The notes under the pieces: generated by a model
The model's input: only the letters and a program-made list of their open reading frames with translations
What the model was told of the DNA's origin: nothing
Databases searched by the model: none
NCBI GenBank assembly: GCA_024663395.1
Contig: JANFAH010000071.1
Span: forward strand, 186,001 to 250,000
Direction: 5' to 3'
Origin: Pisolithus tinctorius
Lineage: Eukaryota; Basidiomycota; Agaricomycetes; Boletales; Pisolithaceae
DNA: 64,000 nucleotides
Part shown: positions 12,416 to 25,268 of the stretch, piece by piece
Layout: every line of letters starts with the position of its first letter
Position numbering within the stretch: position 1 is the stretch's first letter
Translations under genes and position numbers: made by a program

Positions 12416-12788
12416 ATGACCAAACAGCACCACGAAGCCGCAAAGGATGCCATGAAGGACGGTAGCGGGAAAGAAGACACTGCACTTAAGTTCAAAAAGC
12501 CTTTCCAGACAGTCGGTCGTCCGGCTGCTACAGACCATGACATTCATGAAGACTACGTGAACAATCCACCTCAGGTGAGTATAGCTACAATCTCACACAG
12601 GGTTGCATTTGACATTCTTACTGTAGAATGTTCCCCGTGTACCCACGAGTAAGCGGACTCCGGGAGTCAAGGAGGGTGCTTACGAAGAAACATCAGAGCC
12701 TGGGGTGTTGGGAGACGAGGAAATTGGCAGAACGAAACAGATTGAGGTCGAGGGAGAGATGTTGAATGAAAGCTCTATGCATCCGTGA
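12416..12788 (+). CDS. Small orphan protein, 106 aa, two exons
   Basis: Exon 1 (12416-12574) and exon 2 (12627-12788) join in phase across a canonical GTGAGT...TGTAG intron of 52 nt and give 106 residues. The product is hydrophilic, without signal peptide or membrane segment: MTKQHHEAAKDAMKDGSG, a basic/aromatic stretch KFKKPFQTVGRPA, and a C-terminal half rich in Glu. It looks intrinsically disordered. The clean splice sites and coding-like composition support a real gene; no family is recognised. It is convergent with ERV46, whose stop lies 100 bp downstream. Confidence 0.6.
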
Positions 12789-12888
12789 ACCACACCTGGC
12801 GGACTCTAGAACCTTGAACACCGTACTTCGGAAAGCAGGAGTTGTGATAAAGGAAGGTAGAAAACAGAGTTACCATACAAGAAAATAT

Positions 12889-14569
12889 TTACATGAGTTT
12901 AGCACCTCCATTTACACCACCACTCTTCTTGAGCTTTCGCCCGGTGGCAAATAAAATGCTATCCAGCAAGGCAGCAACTGTTAAAACACCACCCACGATG
13001 GCACAAGTACTAAATGGCCAGTGAGACAACTGAAAACCTGCGGCAGTTATTACTCACGATGTAAGGAAGTGGGCAAATGATTGCCTCGTTTCAGAGTGGA
13101 CAATGAGAATAGGCGATATCTCGAAGTTGAAGTAGGCACCTAGACGCTCATTAGTTCTGAAATTTATAGGAGGGTAGTGAACGCATCGACTGCGCACCCG
13201 GGATGCCAACAGTGCCATGCTGAGTGTAAACACCCTGGTTGTCCTCGTTCCCGTTTTCGCTCAAGTCCCGCTCAAAGTGGGTAACACTGTACTGGTGGCT
13301 GTTTATCTGCGTATGGCCTTGAGTAAAGGAGAAAAGTAATGGTATGAACAGACCGTTTTGTCACCCAGCATTCTGAACTGCGTCGAGACAACTTTGAGGA
13401 AATACTGGAACATGTACTGCGGCTTGCTGGTCTAGTGGTAGGGCGCATTAATACGAAAGCTCGGAAACTTGACGATAACAAACCTTCGCCACATAACCGT
13501 CGAGCGGGTTTCCAACGATATTCATCCGTTTCTTCATCTCCTTCGATATGGTGGCCTTTTTCGGATTGTACTCATCGTCGGCCATGAATAAAAATTCATG
13601 AACCGTGTGAGAGAAGTCGTGGGGGTTACCGTCATTCCTCAAATATGGGACCAGGTCGCGGAACTGCCGAGAATTGGTCTGGTATGACCTTCCCGGAGAT
13701 AGGTGGATACTTCCAACGACCTTATTGACACGAATACGACCTGAGATATTGCAGCCTTCTTCTGCTTGCTCCTTGAGCTTCTCTGACCAACCTTCTTGAA
13801 CGCACTACGAGAAAGCCATGACGAATAAACAAGCTTCCACGGAATGTAAATTAAAACTCACCTGTTCAATATCATCTGGGTTCCCAAAACTCCAGCCTTT
13901 GTTGGAGTACGCTTGTCTCACATCCTCACAACTGTTGCAGCACCCACTTGGAGGTTCCGTACCGCCGTAGCAGGAACCACAATAATCTGGACCTCGTTGT
14001 TCGGCTAGTTTATCAATGTCGTTGCCCAACTCTCCGGTACGTATCCCCACAACGTCATCGCCAGCCTTCGTAAGCCGCTTCTTCATTATGTTATGGGAGA
14101 TATCTCTCTGCTGCTCCCCAGATATGTCCAGGACATCCAGACTCAGCACTGGTTCGCAGTCAAACGACGAATGAAACCATGACAGCCTACAAAACACTCA
14201 CAGTAACACGGAACATGTGGGAACGTGACATTGAGCTTCACACTCAGTTTCTGGCCTCTGCTTCTGTCGACGACTATTGAAGTATCGACTGCTACCCGTC
14301 GGTAGTCGAAAAACTCCATGGTGGTGAAAGCAAGTATAATACATGCAGAAATGAGCGTCACTGGACAGTATTAGAACGACAACGCATTTGGTCAGGCTGA
14401 AACTCACGGAATGCGCCAGTGCGCGTTTTCACCTTCACATCCTCCGTAGTCTGTGGAGTTGAAGAAGTTAGTCGAAGGCAACCGACTTGTTCCCGACGGG
14501 TGCTGAGATGAGGCGTACCTTGCCGAAGGCATCGATGCCTTTCAGGCCCGCCAAAAACCCCTTGGCCAT
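12889..14569 (-). CDS. ERV46: ER-Golgi vesicle cargo receptor ERV46/ERGIC3
   Basis: Subunit of the Erv41-Erv46 complex, which cycles in COPII and COPI vesicles and retrieves escaped ER proteins from the early Golgi. The start (14569) gives MAKGFLAGLKGIDAFGK, then a first membrane segment TLISACIILAFTTMEFF. The lumenal domain carries the family's cysteine-rich signature CGSCYGG...GCCNSCEDVRQAY near 13930-13990, and FSHTVHEFLF near 13600. TSKPQYMFQYFLKVVSTQFRML and a second membrane segment TCAIVGGVLTVAALLDSILF close the protein, with a short basic cytosolic tail. About eight exons. It follows VPS45 on the same strand, so two membrane-traffic genes lie together. Nothing indicates damage. Confidence 0.93.
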
Positions 14570-14938
14570 TCTCACCGTCTGAGCTCTGACCGAGCAATCG
14601 GGCTTGAGGATATTTGGAAGCAAACTTGGTTGGAGAGGAGGCTTAGGCTATGCGATTTAGGTCGCCTGATGGGCACGTGACCAGGGGATACGTGTCTTAC
14701 CCGGAAATATCTCGGGCACGGTCCATTTGGAGTACTGTATAGCTAAGCTGTACACGAGTCCTCGATCATCCAAGTACTAGCATGAGAGTACGTACGAGGC
14801 AATCACCTACGATCAGCCAAAACTACGCTAGATAACACCAGTAAATCTGATATATCCGCTAACCTTGCTATCGCCGTCATTGCACGTGGGAGTGCAGAGA
14901 CACAAGACGGACATCTTCTGCGTGAGTAATAACGCGGC
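14570..14938. other. Intergenic between ERV46 and VPS45
   Basis: 369 bp; it should hold the ERV46 promoter and the VPS45 3' UTR. No gene or clear motif was seen. Confidence 0.5.
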
Positions 14939-17384
14939 TCAGGAGAATCCAATCTTATCCACTCCTTGCCTGACTTTGTCGAACAAACTACGAACTCCGT
15001 CCTTGATACCTTCCGCTTGCACACCAGCATTATCCGAGCTACTCCGATATAAGCCCGTTCCAGCGGGACCACCGAGAGAGACATTGACCCCGCCAAGATT
15101 GAGATTGAGGGACGGTGCGTTCGATGCCGATTCTGGAGGAGGTTCGTAAACTGATGGTGGGAAATTCTTTGCAGCAACTCGTATCATCTCCACGTAGCTG
15201 CTATGACATCAGCACATCATACGATCGTACCAAAGGTGCCTCATTGACCTTGATGAATTGTGAACACAGGTCCCTCCAAGCAATATTTGAGTTCCTGCGT
15301 TGTTTGCCTCCTGGTTTAACAACGCGACCGTTCTCGCCTCTTCGTACGTTGTCCCCCCAACGATGAAAATGATAATATCCTGGGGCCTGACAAATGGTTA
15401 GTACTATATATCCCAATTATAGCAAATACAGCAACACCGTTGCAAACCAAGATTTGTTCCATAGCCCTCAAGGAACGGGTAACTTGACTCTTTGAGACGT
15501 CCTTTGAGAAGATTTTCCAATGTCTGTGACAAGTGAGGAGTATGTTGCGTATATACGTTCTCCACACCCTGTTACTTGGTTGATTAGCCATGACACCGAC
15601 TCCAGGAGGGCAATTACCTTCAGGCCCTTCAGTGCTGACTTCCCCTTCGCCAGTAATGACTCAGTCGAGAATAGATCATCTTGCCGCTGATCTGAGCCAG
15701 CAATATTCAACAGCACGTAGACGAGCTGCATAAATACGGCATATGGTCAGAATCCAAGGCCATGAAAGAGCATGAACGAACTCGTGCTTCCTCTTTCGAC
15801 ACTCCGTTCGCCAACAGAAGATTGATGAGGGCAGCGATGTTACCCGTCTGTGATTTTTGATAGCGGAGAGCGTACAATATAACGACGCGGAGCTTGTTCC
15901 ATGCTGAAACGGCATTGTCTGTTACTAGGGCTTGAACCGTCTGTGTGCGAATTCATATTGGCAACCAATAAAAGTGGGAGGCAAGAAAACCTTCAAATCA
16001 CATCCAGCACTTGTTGCGAGGCCTTGTTCTACTTCTCCGACGTCAAGTAGACGATCTCGCTCGACCAACCTGCTAAGCTCGCCCACCAAGGCGACGTGCT
16101 TACTGACATTTCCTCCCAATTTCCTGAATTCCGGGAATTCCTCTACAAATCTCTTCATGTCGGATATTGAATTAATGGCCGAGGGTGACTGGGCGAGGGA
16201 ACGCGATTGATAAGACTGGACATAATTCTTGAGAGAAGTGCCCAAATCCCCGAATGTTGCCAAGTGGTGTGCTTGAAAAAACGGGTCCGTGGACGTAGTC
16301 AGTGTAATTTCCTACGATGTTGCTCTATCAGTGCACGTGTCAAAGTATAAAGAAGATGGCTCACGGAAAGCTCGGGACCGATATCGGGAACCATACTAAG
16401 GTTTACTCGGCCATTATGGACACCGAGGAGTTCGTGTACCATCGCTTGGTAAGTCCATTGAGTCAGTAATGGAGTGACAGGATCATTTCTTCTGTCTAGG
16501 ATAATCAACAGGGGCGATACTACAGCGGGCCGAAAATCAAACAAGGTCGACTCCGACTGGATGCGGAGCTGTTAGAAGTGGACATAAGCAAATGCATCTA
16601 TTGAGAAAGTATAAGTCTTACGTGGACCTCGTTCGCCAACTTTTTTGCCATACCGCTCATTTTTTCGTACCGGATGACAGGTTTCTTCCTCAAGCTCAAC
16701 AGAACGGCGATAATTCCCTGTACCGAACGTCCCAGTGCAACTTCATCCCATGTGTTCGGCGAAGAGCCATAGAGAGGCCTATCCTCACTTGGGATGTGGT
16801 TGAGGGAAAACAGAGATGGCAACAGGGGAGCGTAATCCGCGAAGTATTCCTGACGAAAGGGTTGAATAGTATATGCCGCAAGCACAGAAGCTATGTACCT
16901 GAACTTCTCTCACTACTTCGAACTCGTCCGCTTCCGCAAGGCGCTCGATGGTTGACTTCGAGAGCACATTGCTGAAGTCTACCGGACGGAAGATGTTATG
17001 AATACTTGGAACGATCGTTGCGATGATTTCACGCACTGACAGAGATAATAGTCTCCGTACTTGGGCTCTCGAAGCTCCGAGGACACCGCCGCGATGCTTT
17101 CCTCGCTGGGTTGCAAGAAGCAGACACATTTCATGTGAGCCATTCGGTTCCGTTGCGGATTGTCAACACGATCCGTCAAATAAACTTGATGGGAGAGAAG
17201 AGTAGATTGTGTTGCAGCGAGCGACACGATGGGGGTCTACAAGGACCAAATGCATGAGTCCTGAGACACTCGGGTGCGGAGAAACCACTATTACTGTGTG
17301 TGCATCGAGCAGGAGTACTTTCATAGCTGAGGGGGTGGACACCAACTTGGCAATGTAGGTCTCGACAGCTTTCACCACGTCCAT
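14939..17384 (-). CDS. VPS45: Sec1/Munc18-family vacuolar sorting protein
   Basis: SM protein that binds the endosomal syntaxin Tlg2/Pep12 and drives SNARE assembly for TGN-to-endosome traffic. The start at 17384 reads [15 protein letters not shown], then [10 protein letters not shown] after an exon joint, as in the family. Later landmarks are [47 protein letters not shown], the SM core [17 protein letters not shown] near 16480, then [15 protein letters not shown] and [21 protein letters not shown] near 16120. The C-terminal exon (about 15190-14939) is a low-complexity extension rich in Asn/Gly/Ser ending in [11 protein letters not shown]. Many introns; not every border was fixed. Assignment to VPS45 rather than SLY1 or SEC1 rests on overall length and these motifs. 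Confidence 0.9.
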
Positions 17385-19540
17385 GCTGAGAAGTCCTCTA
17401 CGATCGTATCGTGCGTGCCAAAGGTCCTAGAATGTAGTCAAGCTGAGACGTTGCGTCGCAGCAGAGTTCGCAGTAACCGCTCATCCAAATCAGGCAAACG
17501 TTGACAGTTACATCAGCCCTCTTCGCAAATACTGGCGATGGCGCAGACCCTGACTCGGAGACAGCGTGGAAAGCAGGAAAAAAGAAAACAAATTGTTTGG
17601 AAGTTGCAACGGTAAGCGATATCTCGTACGTTTGCATTCTGTATGTTGGGTTGCGCCCCCCTTTCATGGCTTGCGCTGAGCCCTGTGAGGAACAGTGACG
17701 CAACTTACACGTCACTCACCAGCCGGTTGACCTCAATTTCAGCCACCTCCTCCCCCCCTCATCGGAGCCGCATGAACATGTTTTTTGTCACGTCCTCAGC
17801 CGCTCATGGATATCCGGGGCCAGGTAAGTGGTAACCTAACCACTATTTTTCTGGGAGTTAGAAATGCGCCTATGGCGCAAAAACCACCTTACCTCTGGCC
17901 CCACCGCGGCAAGGTTTAGCTGCCCATAGGTTGGGCGATCCGCGGAAATGACCCTTTCTTCCATTGCTTTCAGTCTGTGTGCGGACATTCTGAAAGCCGA
18001 AGGGGATACTTTCCCTGAAGCAGGGCTATCGTGCATCCTTGAGGGTGCGTGAGTAAGTGCGATCTCCCGCCTTATGGTTCAACTTTGGAGAAATGGATAC
18101 GCGATTGAATTACTGGACTCGCCGCCCACACCCCTTTTGGACCGAGCAGTGCGTACGTTTCCAGGCGCAGTGCATACCACACTCTCCATTTTACCCACTC
18201 ATTTACTTGACTGATGGTTTGCACAAAGGTCATAATCCTAGGTTCGCCCTGGTAACAGCGCCCTTTCCGCCCTTCCCCCTCATATTCTATACCCACAATA
18301 AATATTATATATTGGTAATGTCGCCGACCGGGCCAGGGGCTCTAGGCACAGACGAAAGCAGGGTATCAGAAGCAGCCACGTAGAAAATTAGAGTTTTTGC
18401 AACCCGACTTATCGCTTCGGCCTTCGTCAAAACCGAATGGAATAGAAGACGTCAAGGGCATGGGAAGTCAACTTTAGTGGTAGGAGGAAACGCTTTGCGG
18501 TATTAGTCCCCTGTGCAAAATCACTCGACGCTCTGCAAGATAAGCCAGGATGTGTGCATTTCACAAAGCGGCAGGAGTTATACTCACCGCGGCACAACAA
18601 AGACGGTCATAATTTTATTTTCAGAGCTGACCTGGTCTCTTGGACTCCGAGCGTATCTCTCTATCTCCCTGCATTGTGTCAGCTAGGGGCCGGTACGGCC
18701 CGACTACGGACGCGCTCCGTGATCGCAACTGGTACCTCTGTCCAGGGAAACGAAGTCCTGCAACAACAACACTTTGAATACCACAGCCACTAATGACGGC
18801 GTGAACATTAAACCAGAGAGAAAATATTCCATTACTTCCACCTGTACTCAGCCCTACCAGCTCTGACGACATGCTCCTTGTTGATCTGGTTTATCCGGAC
18901 TCCCATAGTCTACGTAGCATGATATATTTAAGCAGAATGGGGTTCTGCTAATCTTAATAGAATTTTAGACCGTAGTATCTGGTGGGATCTTTAGCCGAGC
19001 CGGCCCATGCCACTTATCGTTTGTTTCCCATGTGATATAACTCCTGCAGGCCACCTGGAAGTGCACCACAGATTATCTTCCAAGCTACGAGGGCGGTTAG
19101 AATCGTCGCTGGCGGCGGAGATTCCTGCGGTGTGTTAAAGGGATTTCTTATATTATGCGTATCAAGGGGTGCATAACTCTCGACGTCTACTACTTATCCA
19201 ACATAACAGGTTATGTCCGTCTGTCAGAACCTATGACAATCGCGGTGATTTGCTGTACCAGCGGCATCCGCCGGACCTGTCTCCCCATTTATTACCAGCC
19301 CCGAGGTCAGCCATAACTTTGGTACTCCCACAAACCGCTATCCCCGAGCGCACGGACACAGGGTCATACGAGGGTATCGATCATGTACATCTTCTAGAGT
19401 CAATTCTTCGCTGTCACCGCCCTCAGGATTGGACATTGTATACAATAATCGCTCCCTTAATGTTTTCCCGAAGGTGGATGTCCACGATATATAAACTGGT
19501 CTCCTCTCGACGATGGAGGCCCAGCTCCAAGTCGAATCAC
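17385..19540. other. Intergenic, about 2.2 kb
   Basis: Holds the VPS45 promoter at the left and the GSKIP-gene promoter at the right. One minus-strand frame (17836-18036) contains a coding-like stretch followed by GTAAGG, but no continuation could be spliced to it. Nothing else is supported. Confidence 0.4.
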
Positions 19541-19878
19541 ATGGCCAGCTTTTTCTACAACGAATTGCGTCGCGCTCTTTCCGAGCAAACATTTGGCATC
19601 GCTCGGTATGAGGTTGCAACTCCTGTCTCGGCGTACGAGGCTACAGCTTCAGTCACGGTGCTGGAGGGCTCTTGTGTCTCGGTAACCTTGACCGGCCGTG
19701 GCTATCATGTAGGTATCGGTGTGTTCAGGAATTCTAGTTGCGCTGAACACACTGTAATTCGCAGCTTAGCAACGGCCAGACATTCGAGACCATCGAAGAT
19801 TTGTTGATGTCTATCAGTCCGAAATACGCGCAACAGCGATCGGATGCGCTTTTTGCCAAACTCCGGGGTCTCCAGTGA
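19541..19878 (+). CDS. GSKIP-domain protein, 93 aa
   Basis: Two exons (19541-19708 and 19765-19878) join in phase to 93 residues. The first half has NELRRALSEQTFGIARYEV and TASVTVLEGSCVSVTLTGRG. The second exon has ETIEDLLMSISPKYAQQRSD then ALFAKL. This pattern (a small beta sheet, then an ETxxxLLxxISPxY motif and an amphipathic end) is that of the GSK3-interacting protein (DUF727) domain, also found in CLU proteins. In animals GSKIP binds GSK3 and PKA; the role in fungi is unknown. The ATG at 19541 gives the length usual for stand-alone fungal members; the frame is open further upstream, so a longer N-terminus cannot be ruled out. Confidence 0.8.
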
Positions 19879-20229
19879 TAAGAACCAAAACATTACTTGG
19901 GGCCGCCCATTATTCTTGATGTAAGTTGTCTTCCTGCGGGTTTTTAGATGCCATCTGGATTGACCGCGATCTGTAAGTTAACCACCCATTATTTATCGAC
20001 GATATCCCCCTCGTGTTTACCGCGCTCTTGACTGGACTCTTTTTATCGATTTGTATCTAAAGTCCTTTCTTCCTTACTACTTGACCCCCTCGGCTGTATT
20101 GTACAAGCCATCACTAGCATCTGAGTGCGGTGTACGGATATAGACGCTTCTGACAACTTCAAAATCATTTGATAGTTGAACGGGACACCTACGTACATAG
20201 AATTGCCTCTTAACGCATTCAGAACTTCC
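19879..20229. other. Convergent intergenic, 3' flanks
   Basis: About 350 bp between two convergent genes. It should carry both 3' ends. No terminator-like or coding structure stands out. Confidence 0.5.
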
Positions 20230-21341
20230 CTATGATGTACTCCCATCCAATAGTTCAGTAGGGAACTTCCCAGTCTGCCTTCTTCCCTCTAAAACGTTCT
20301 CATACATCTGTCTGGTGAACACTCGTTGGCCAGACCTAACCCTGGCGATGAGTCGTGCGACCCATTCCCTCTCGTAATCATCTCGAATGCAGTTGGCCCA
20401 CCATCTGTCCATGCTGTCACAGATAAATGGTGACTTCAACTCTGCATGCTCGCTTTGTTCGTTGAGGACATGTAGGACGAATCCAGCATTGAGGCGCTCA
20501 AGGCCCAATTCCGACAGACATTTGAGAATACGCGAAATTCTCAGATTATTGTGTGGTGCGTCTATATGGCCGTAGGGTAGTTGGGTCGGAACCAACTGTC
20601 AGTCAGGGGTAACAACACCAATAGCAATAGCATCACTCACAGAGAAGGTTTACGTACCGCGAACTGTAACTCCCAGGTGGCAACGCACGCCCCACGAGCC
20701 CTGTCTCCTCCGACTGCAGTCGCATACCATAAAAATCCAGCATCATCGTGTACGCCCTGACGATGCGGCGCATGACCTCTGCGTCGGCTCTCATGGCCGA
20801 TATTTCGTGAGGCATAAGCCTCTGTGCTGCAAAGTTGATCCCGTCCTCCTGAATCGGGAATCTAGTGTCGATGGTTCGTTGGATCCGTTCCAGCGGAGGA
20901 ACATACCAGACTCACAACCATTGTATATAGCCGTGGCCGAACTCGAGTTTGTTATAATCGCCTTTCCACCTGTTCGCGGTACAGCCACGAACATCGACCC
21001 CTGGTGAGAATTCTGCGATTGATACTTGTGTCAGTCATAACTCACTGATCAAGGATCTCTTCCACCAATAGGCCATCTGGCTGGCATCGTAATCGGTTCT
21101 TGTAGAATTCAAAGTTATCATTACATTCGGTCTCCTGAGGACAACTTGCTAGGCCCTTTCTACGGTATTCCGATAGAAAGGCCCGGATATCGCGAGGGAG
21201 ATTCACAGCCATCAGTGGACTGGGAGGGTCGCTAACGTTGTCACGGACACGTGGGCGCTGGCGCGGTGGTATCCTGCAGGGAGGGCGGCAGAGACTTATC
21301 TTCGGTGACAGCCCAACTAGGGAAGCTCGAAGCGACGCCAC
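20230..21341 (-). CDS. Opioid growth factor receptor (OGFr) domain protein
   Basis: Exons give PRDIRAFLSEYRRKGLASC, NFEFYKNRLRCQPDG, FGHGYIQWL, FPIQEDGINFAAQRLMPHEI, MRRIVRAYTMMLDFYG and NNLRISRILKCLSELGLERL. This is the conserved N-terminal OGFr domain in the usual order. In animals that domain is found in the OGF (Met-enkephalin) receptor; in fungi and bacteria its function is unknown, so the name should not be read as receptor activity. The start MASLRASLVGLS (21341) is the longest; MAVNLPRDI further in is an alternative. After the domain the protein is short (EWVARLIARVRSGQRVF) and lacks the repeats of vertebrate OGFr. Three or four introns. Confidence 0.82.
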
Positions 21342-24300
21342 ACTGCCAGCAACTGTGCTACGATACAGCTGAGGCCAGATACCTTATCGTTGATATGGCA
21401 CCATATCTGGACAGATGCCTAAAACCCTAATTACACGGGTGTGGCGGACTATTAGACACACACCAACTAACATTCACGACGAGGACCAGGCTACCAGTCT
21501 GATCAACCAGAGCCCCTCCCACAAATTTGTGGAACGCATGACTGTACGTGATTGGATAGGACCGTGAACGACACAGGCACCATCCCACCCGTAGTTAGTT
21601 AATGCCAGGCAAGTCAACCCGACTAAGGGTTACACCAATCCTAGTGTGGCCACGTGCTCGTAGTTGCATCCGCCTTGAATGCGACCCCTTAAACTAACTC
21701 CTACCAGACAAGTACAATCGCTGTCTCCAGGAAAACACGCTAGTCACGCACATTGCAGTGCTATGACGCCACATGAGCCCCACGCACGTTCGTCTTCTGA
21801 GAACCTGCGCCAGGTAGCTGGCGCGACATACCGTTAACAATTCATTTCGTGCCAATTCCATGGTACTGGCCGTATCCTACTCTGGGGAAAACCCCTGAGA
21901 GTCTATGGGAATTGTGTGAACCTAAACATGTCGCGAACTAGCCCCCACACACATAAATTCCATCCTGCGAGAGAAGTCCTCATGAGATCATGCACATACC
22001 CTAGCTACGTTTCTATGCATTCCCTGTTGGCAGCAACCGTGTCAGCAAGGCAACGGCAGGTCGTAGTAAGCAAGTAACTTTAGCCTTACCCGTCAGCCAC
22101 GACCTCCCGTGCCTTCCCACTGATCTCCGGAGCCTGCTCCTTCCGAGCGCATTAACCCGGATTTAACCCTTGATATGTATATGCCTACTGTCTCGGGAGG
22201 GGCCAAGGTCTCGGCTCGTTGCTTTATCATCGTGTCCAACAGGATATTCACCCCCGAAGCCAACCGGAGCAAAGCCAATGGAAACGCAAGGATCATCAAG
22301 CCCATCCAGACTACCGGTAGCGGTAATAGACACGTTACTGATCCGGAATTCAGGTCTTCAGGTCTCAAAATCCGATGCCTCTTCATCGTGATCGATAAGG
22401 TAGAAGCCAACAATACTCTCAGACTATACTGGGTCTCGGTCATCATTCTTAGCAGCAATATTTCCAATGGCGCAGAATTCTGCAGACAAAAAGCAGCAAG
22501 ACACTGACAGTCACTTGATTTCAGACCGATGGATTCTGACCCATTTTTTTGTTTTATGGAACCTCCGAATCCTGTCGCGGCAGAATCCACGCAAATCAAA
22601 AATCACAAGCATAGAAACAAAAACGAAAAACGTTTGTCTGTCTCTCTGTCGTACTGTTCACTAGAACAAGACTCCAATTGTCGCGAGTGGACCTTGCCGA
22701 GACAAGTGCAATGGAAGCAAAAACGTTTTTATTTTTCATTACTATTATTATTCCATTCCTACATTGCGTCGGGCCTCCCCCAAATTTAGTGTGGCGGCGT
22801 ATGAATCCGCCAGCCTGTCACAGAGGCAGGGTCCAGAACTTTTTCTCCTTGCAGATATTTAAAATTTCCTGCGATATCTGCACATTTTGATTCTTGCCCG
22901 CCGAGTGGCCTTAGAGGCGGGTAATGCGCGAACAACTACATAGCATTACGGTGTAAAGCGACAGCGTGATGGGCTATACACTGGTCGAGCGCCTGGAGGC
23001 GCTTCCCCTGGGGTAACTGTCCGAGGGCGTGGCTCGAGTCCATCGAGTCGTTCCTGGTCACGAAAGAAAATATATTGAAAACGCCGTCAACGTCGTGGTT
23101 GATTCCCCACGTCTTCCTTCAGGACCGATTAACCCTTACGTAGTAAGGTCTCATGTCAGCGCTGATGGAGAGGCTGATATGAAATTGCTGACATGTGCAA
23201 GGTGCACGCATATAGATACCAGCACAGGACTTTGAAACTGTACATGTCGGCTTCAGTGGTGCTAAGTTGAACATACCGTCATCCGCCGGCACTCAAACCA
23301 AATCGCCGTAGCGCTTGAATTTCATCAAGCATTTGATGCACCACCACCACCACGGCTACCTAAGAAAGCTTACTTTGTGTGTGTTGACGAAGAACCGGCC
23401 GGTACAGATGTTTCCGTTGCTGTCGTCTGATTATGGTCACCACAGCCGCTTGCAGTGGACGACCGCAAAAAGTCTGCATTCATAATGCTGCGAATGCATC
23501 ACGTACACTTCAAGACATACTTACCGAAGTCTATCGACCGGGTGCAAAAGACGTGCCTAGCTCCTCGGGTGTGACAGACATACTATAGGTCGAGGACCGG
23601 GCTGCAGGCTAAATGTTCTCATGTTTCAGTCAAGAAAATAATGGGATTTAAAGCCAGTTTGGTCGGTAGAGTACAAAGCGGTGCGGCCCTGAAGCTACGC
23701 CGTGATGAGAAGGGATTGGCGAACTGGGCCCGTTTAACCTGTCCGTTCTGTTCGGCGAGGAATGGATGCCCCGCGGCTCAGCTTACGGGGCGCCGATCTG
23801 ATGCTATGCTAGGACGGTGCCTGTTTGAGGGAGTCACTATGATAGAGCATCGCTGATGCGGAGTTAGAGCAAAACCGACCCACGGTACATCCACCGCAGC
23901 GGATATGCGGCGCAACACAAGTACTGATCGCTGTTCTGCGGGGATGTTTCGGAAGACGTGTGCATGCTGTCGTATTAGCCTTTGCCGCACTCGGATCGTA
24001 CAAGCGGATGAGTGACGAAAGGAATAGAAAAAGGCAACGTAATGAGCTTCCTCGAGCGATAAACGTACGGAGTAAGCGTGTCTGGTCGCGTGCCCGAACA
24101 GAGCAAGCAAGCGAGTGTTGTAATCAGCATGTCTATTACCGGTCTGTTCTTTCGCAGTGGTGTACACGTTGATATGGCTATCCAATGAGCGTGTGAGGAC
24201 GGATCGCCGTGGCTATCTGACCGCTTATCGCCACCATCCATGTGAGAGCGATTGGAGAGATGGGTGTGCACGGTAGTCTCTTCCTGAGAAGGATGACTCC

Positions 24301-25268
24301 GAGCACACAGAGCGGCGTGCGAACCTGTGGAACAGCCCCACACATTTGCTCACAGCAAAGGGGCATACCAAACTGCCGCATCGGTGGGTGGCTGAGATTC
24401 GTGTACAGTACATATATAACCAAGTGTCCCACGTTGTATGGACGGATCAAAGGGGAGAAGCTTGGGCGCGGGGACGGTGATATGTATGAAATGCCGAGTG
24501 GCTGCGATGCATCAAGTTTTGACGAGGCGTGCTGCTGCGACCAGAAGGCAAAACAAAACCCCACGGGGGAAGGCAGAGTGGAGTATGGTTTAGGCTCACG
24601 TGGGCAGTGTGATGTGTAAGAAGGCGGCCGGAAATTGAAGAGCAGAGGGGAACGGACAGCACTAGATGTCAGGCACGCTGCACGCAACTGGGGAGCGCCG
24701 CGTTAGTCATGAACGCCGGTAATGAAGACCCACCATATGGTCGAGCTGTATGGCTCTACGGAGGCAGACGCGGCAATATTGTCAACGAGTCAAAAGCCGG
24801 AACATTGCAGCGTCGATGAAATGTCGCCCGTAGACGGGTGGTGAGTACCGTCGGAACTACACGCTGGAGGAGCTGGCAGTTGCCGAAAGACGCGGGTAAG
24901 GCCGACGTCGTGCTTAGGCGTCCGATGGGACGGGATTGGTTGGGGTGGGAAGAAAAAAAGAATTATTATTATTTTGATTGGACGTAAATGCGAGAATCCC
25001 GAAAAGGGCATGGAGTGTCAGCGTGCCGAGGACCCGCGGTTGGACAGACTGATCTGGGAAATTGGAAATGCAACGGGGAAGGTGTCGGACAACACGGCAC
25101 GATCCAGATGTGGGCGATGCCGTAACAGGCAGGCGGCATTTAATGGAGAAAACAAGAAAAATATAATATTAAAGGCAGAGATTCGCTCGTGTGTGTGTCC
25201 TTCTGCCCCACCCGTACTTACTTGTGTCCTCCCCCTCCCCCTCCTCACATCCCTGGTCACGTGCGATC
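21342..25268. other. Gene-poor stretch, about 3.9 kb
   Basis: No gene can be supported with confidence. The longest frame with any protein-like character is 22093-22599 on the minus strand, which has one hydrophobic segment (VWMGLMILAFPLALLRLASG) but no neighbouring exons. The right end (about 24900-25268) should carry the promoter of the Ecl1-family gene, including an AT-rich block near 24950-24975. Confidence 0.4.

Noticed and set aside
13420..13490. GCTGGTCTAGTGGTAG, resembling a tRNA 5' end
   Set aside because: It spans an ERV46 intron-exon border on the other strand, and no cloverleaf follows.
17836..18036. Coding-like minus-strand frame ending at GTAAGG
   Set aside because: No downstream exon could be joined and no homologue is recognised.
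22093..22599. Minus-strand frame of 168 codons with a hydrophobic segment
   Set aside because: No splice partners, no recognised motif, and the frame could arise by chance; not called as a gene.
24178..24687. Minus-strand frame of 169 codons
   Set aside because: Composition is that of a chance frame (Ser/Pro/Cys rich, no pattern), with no support from neighbours.
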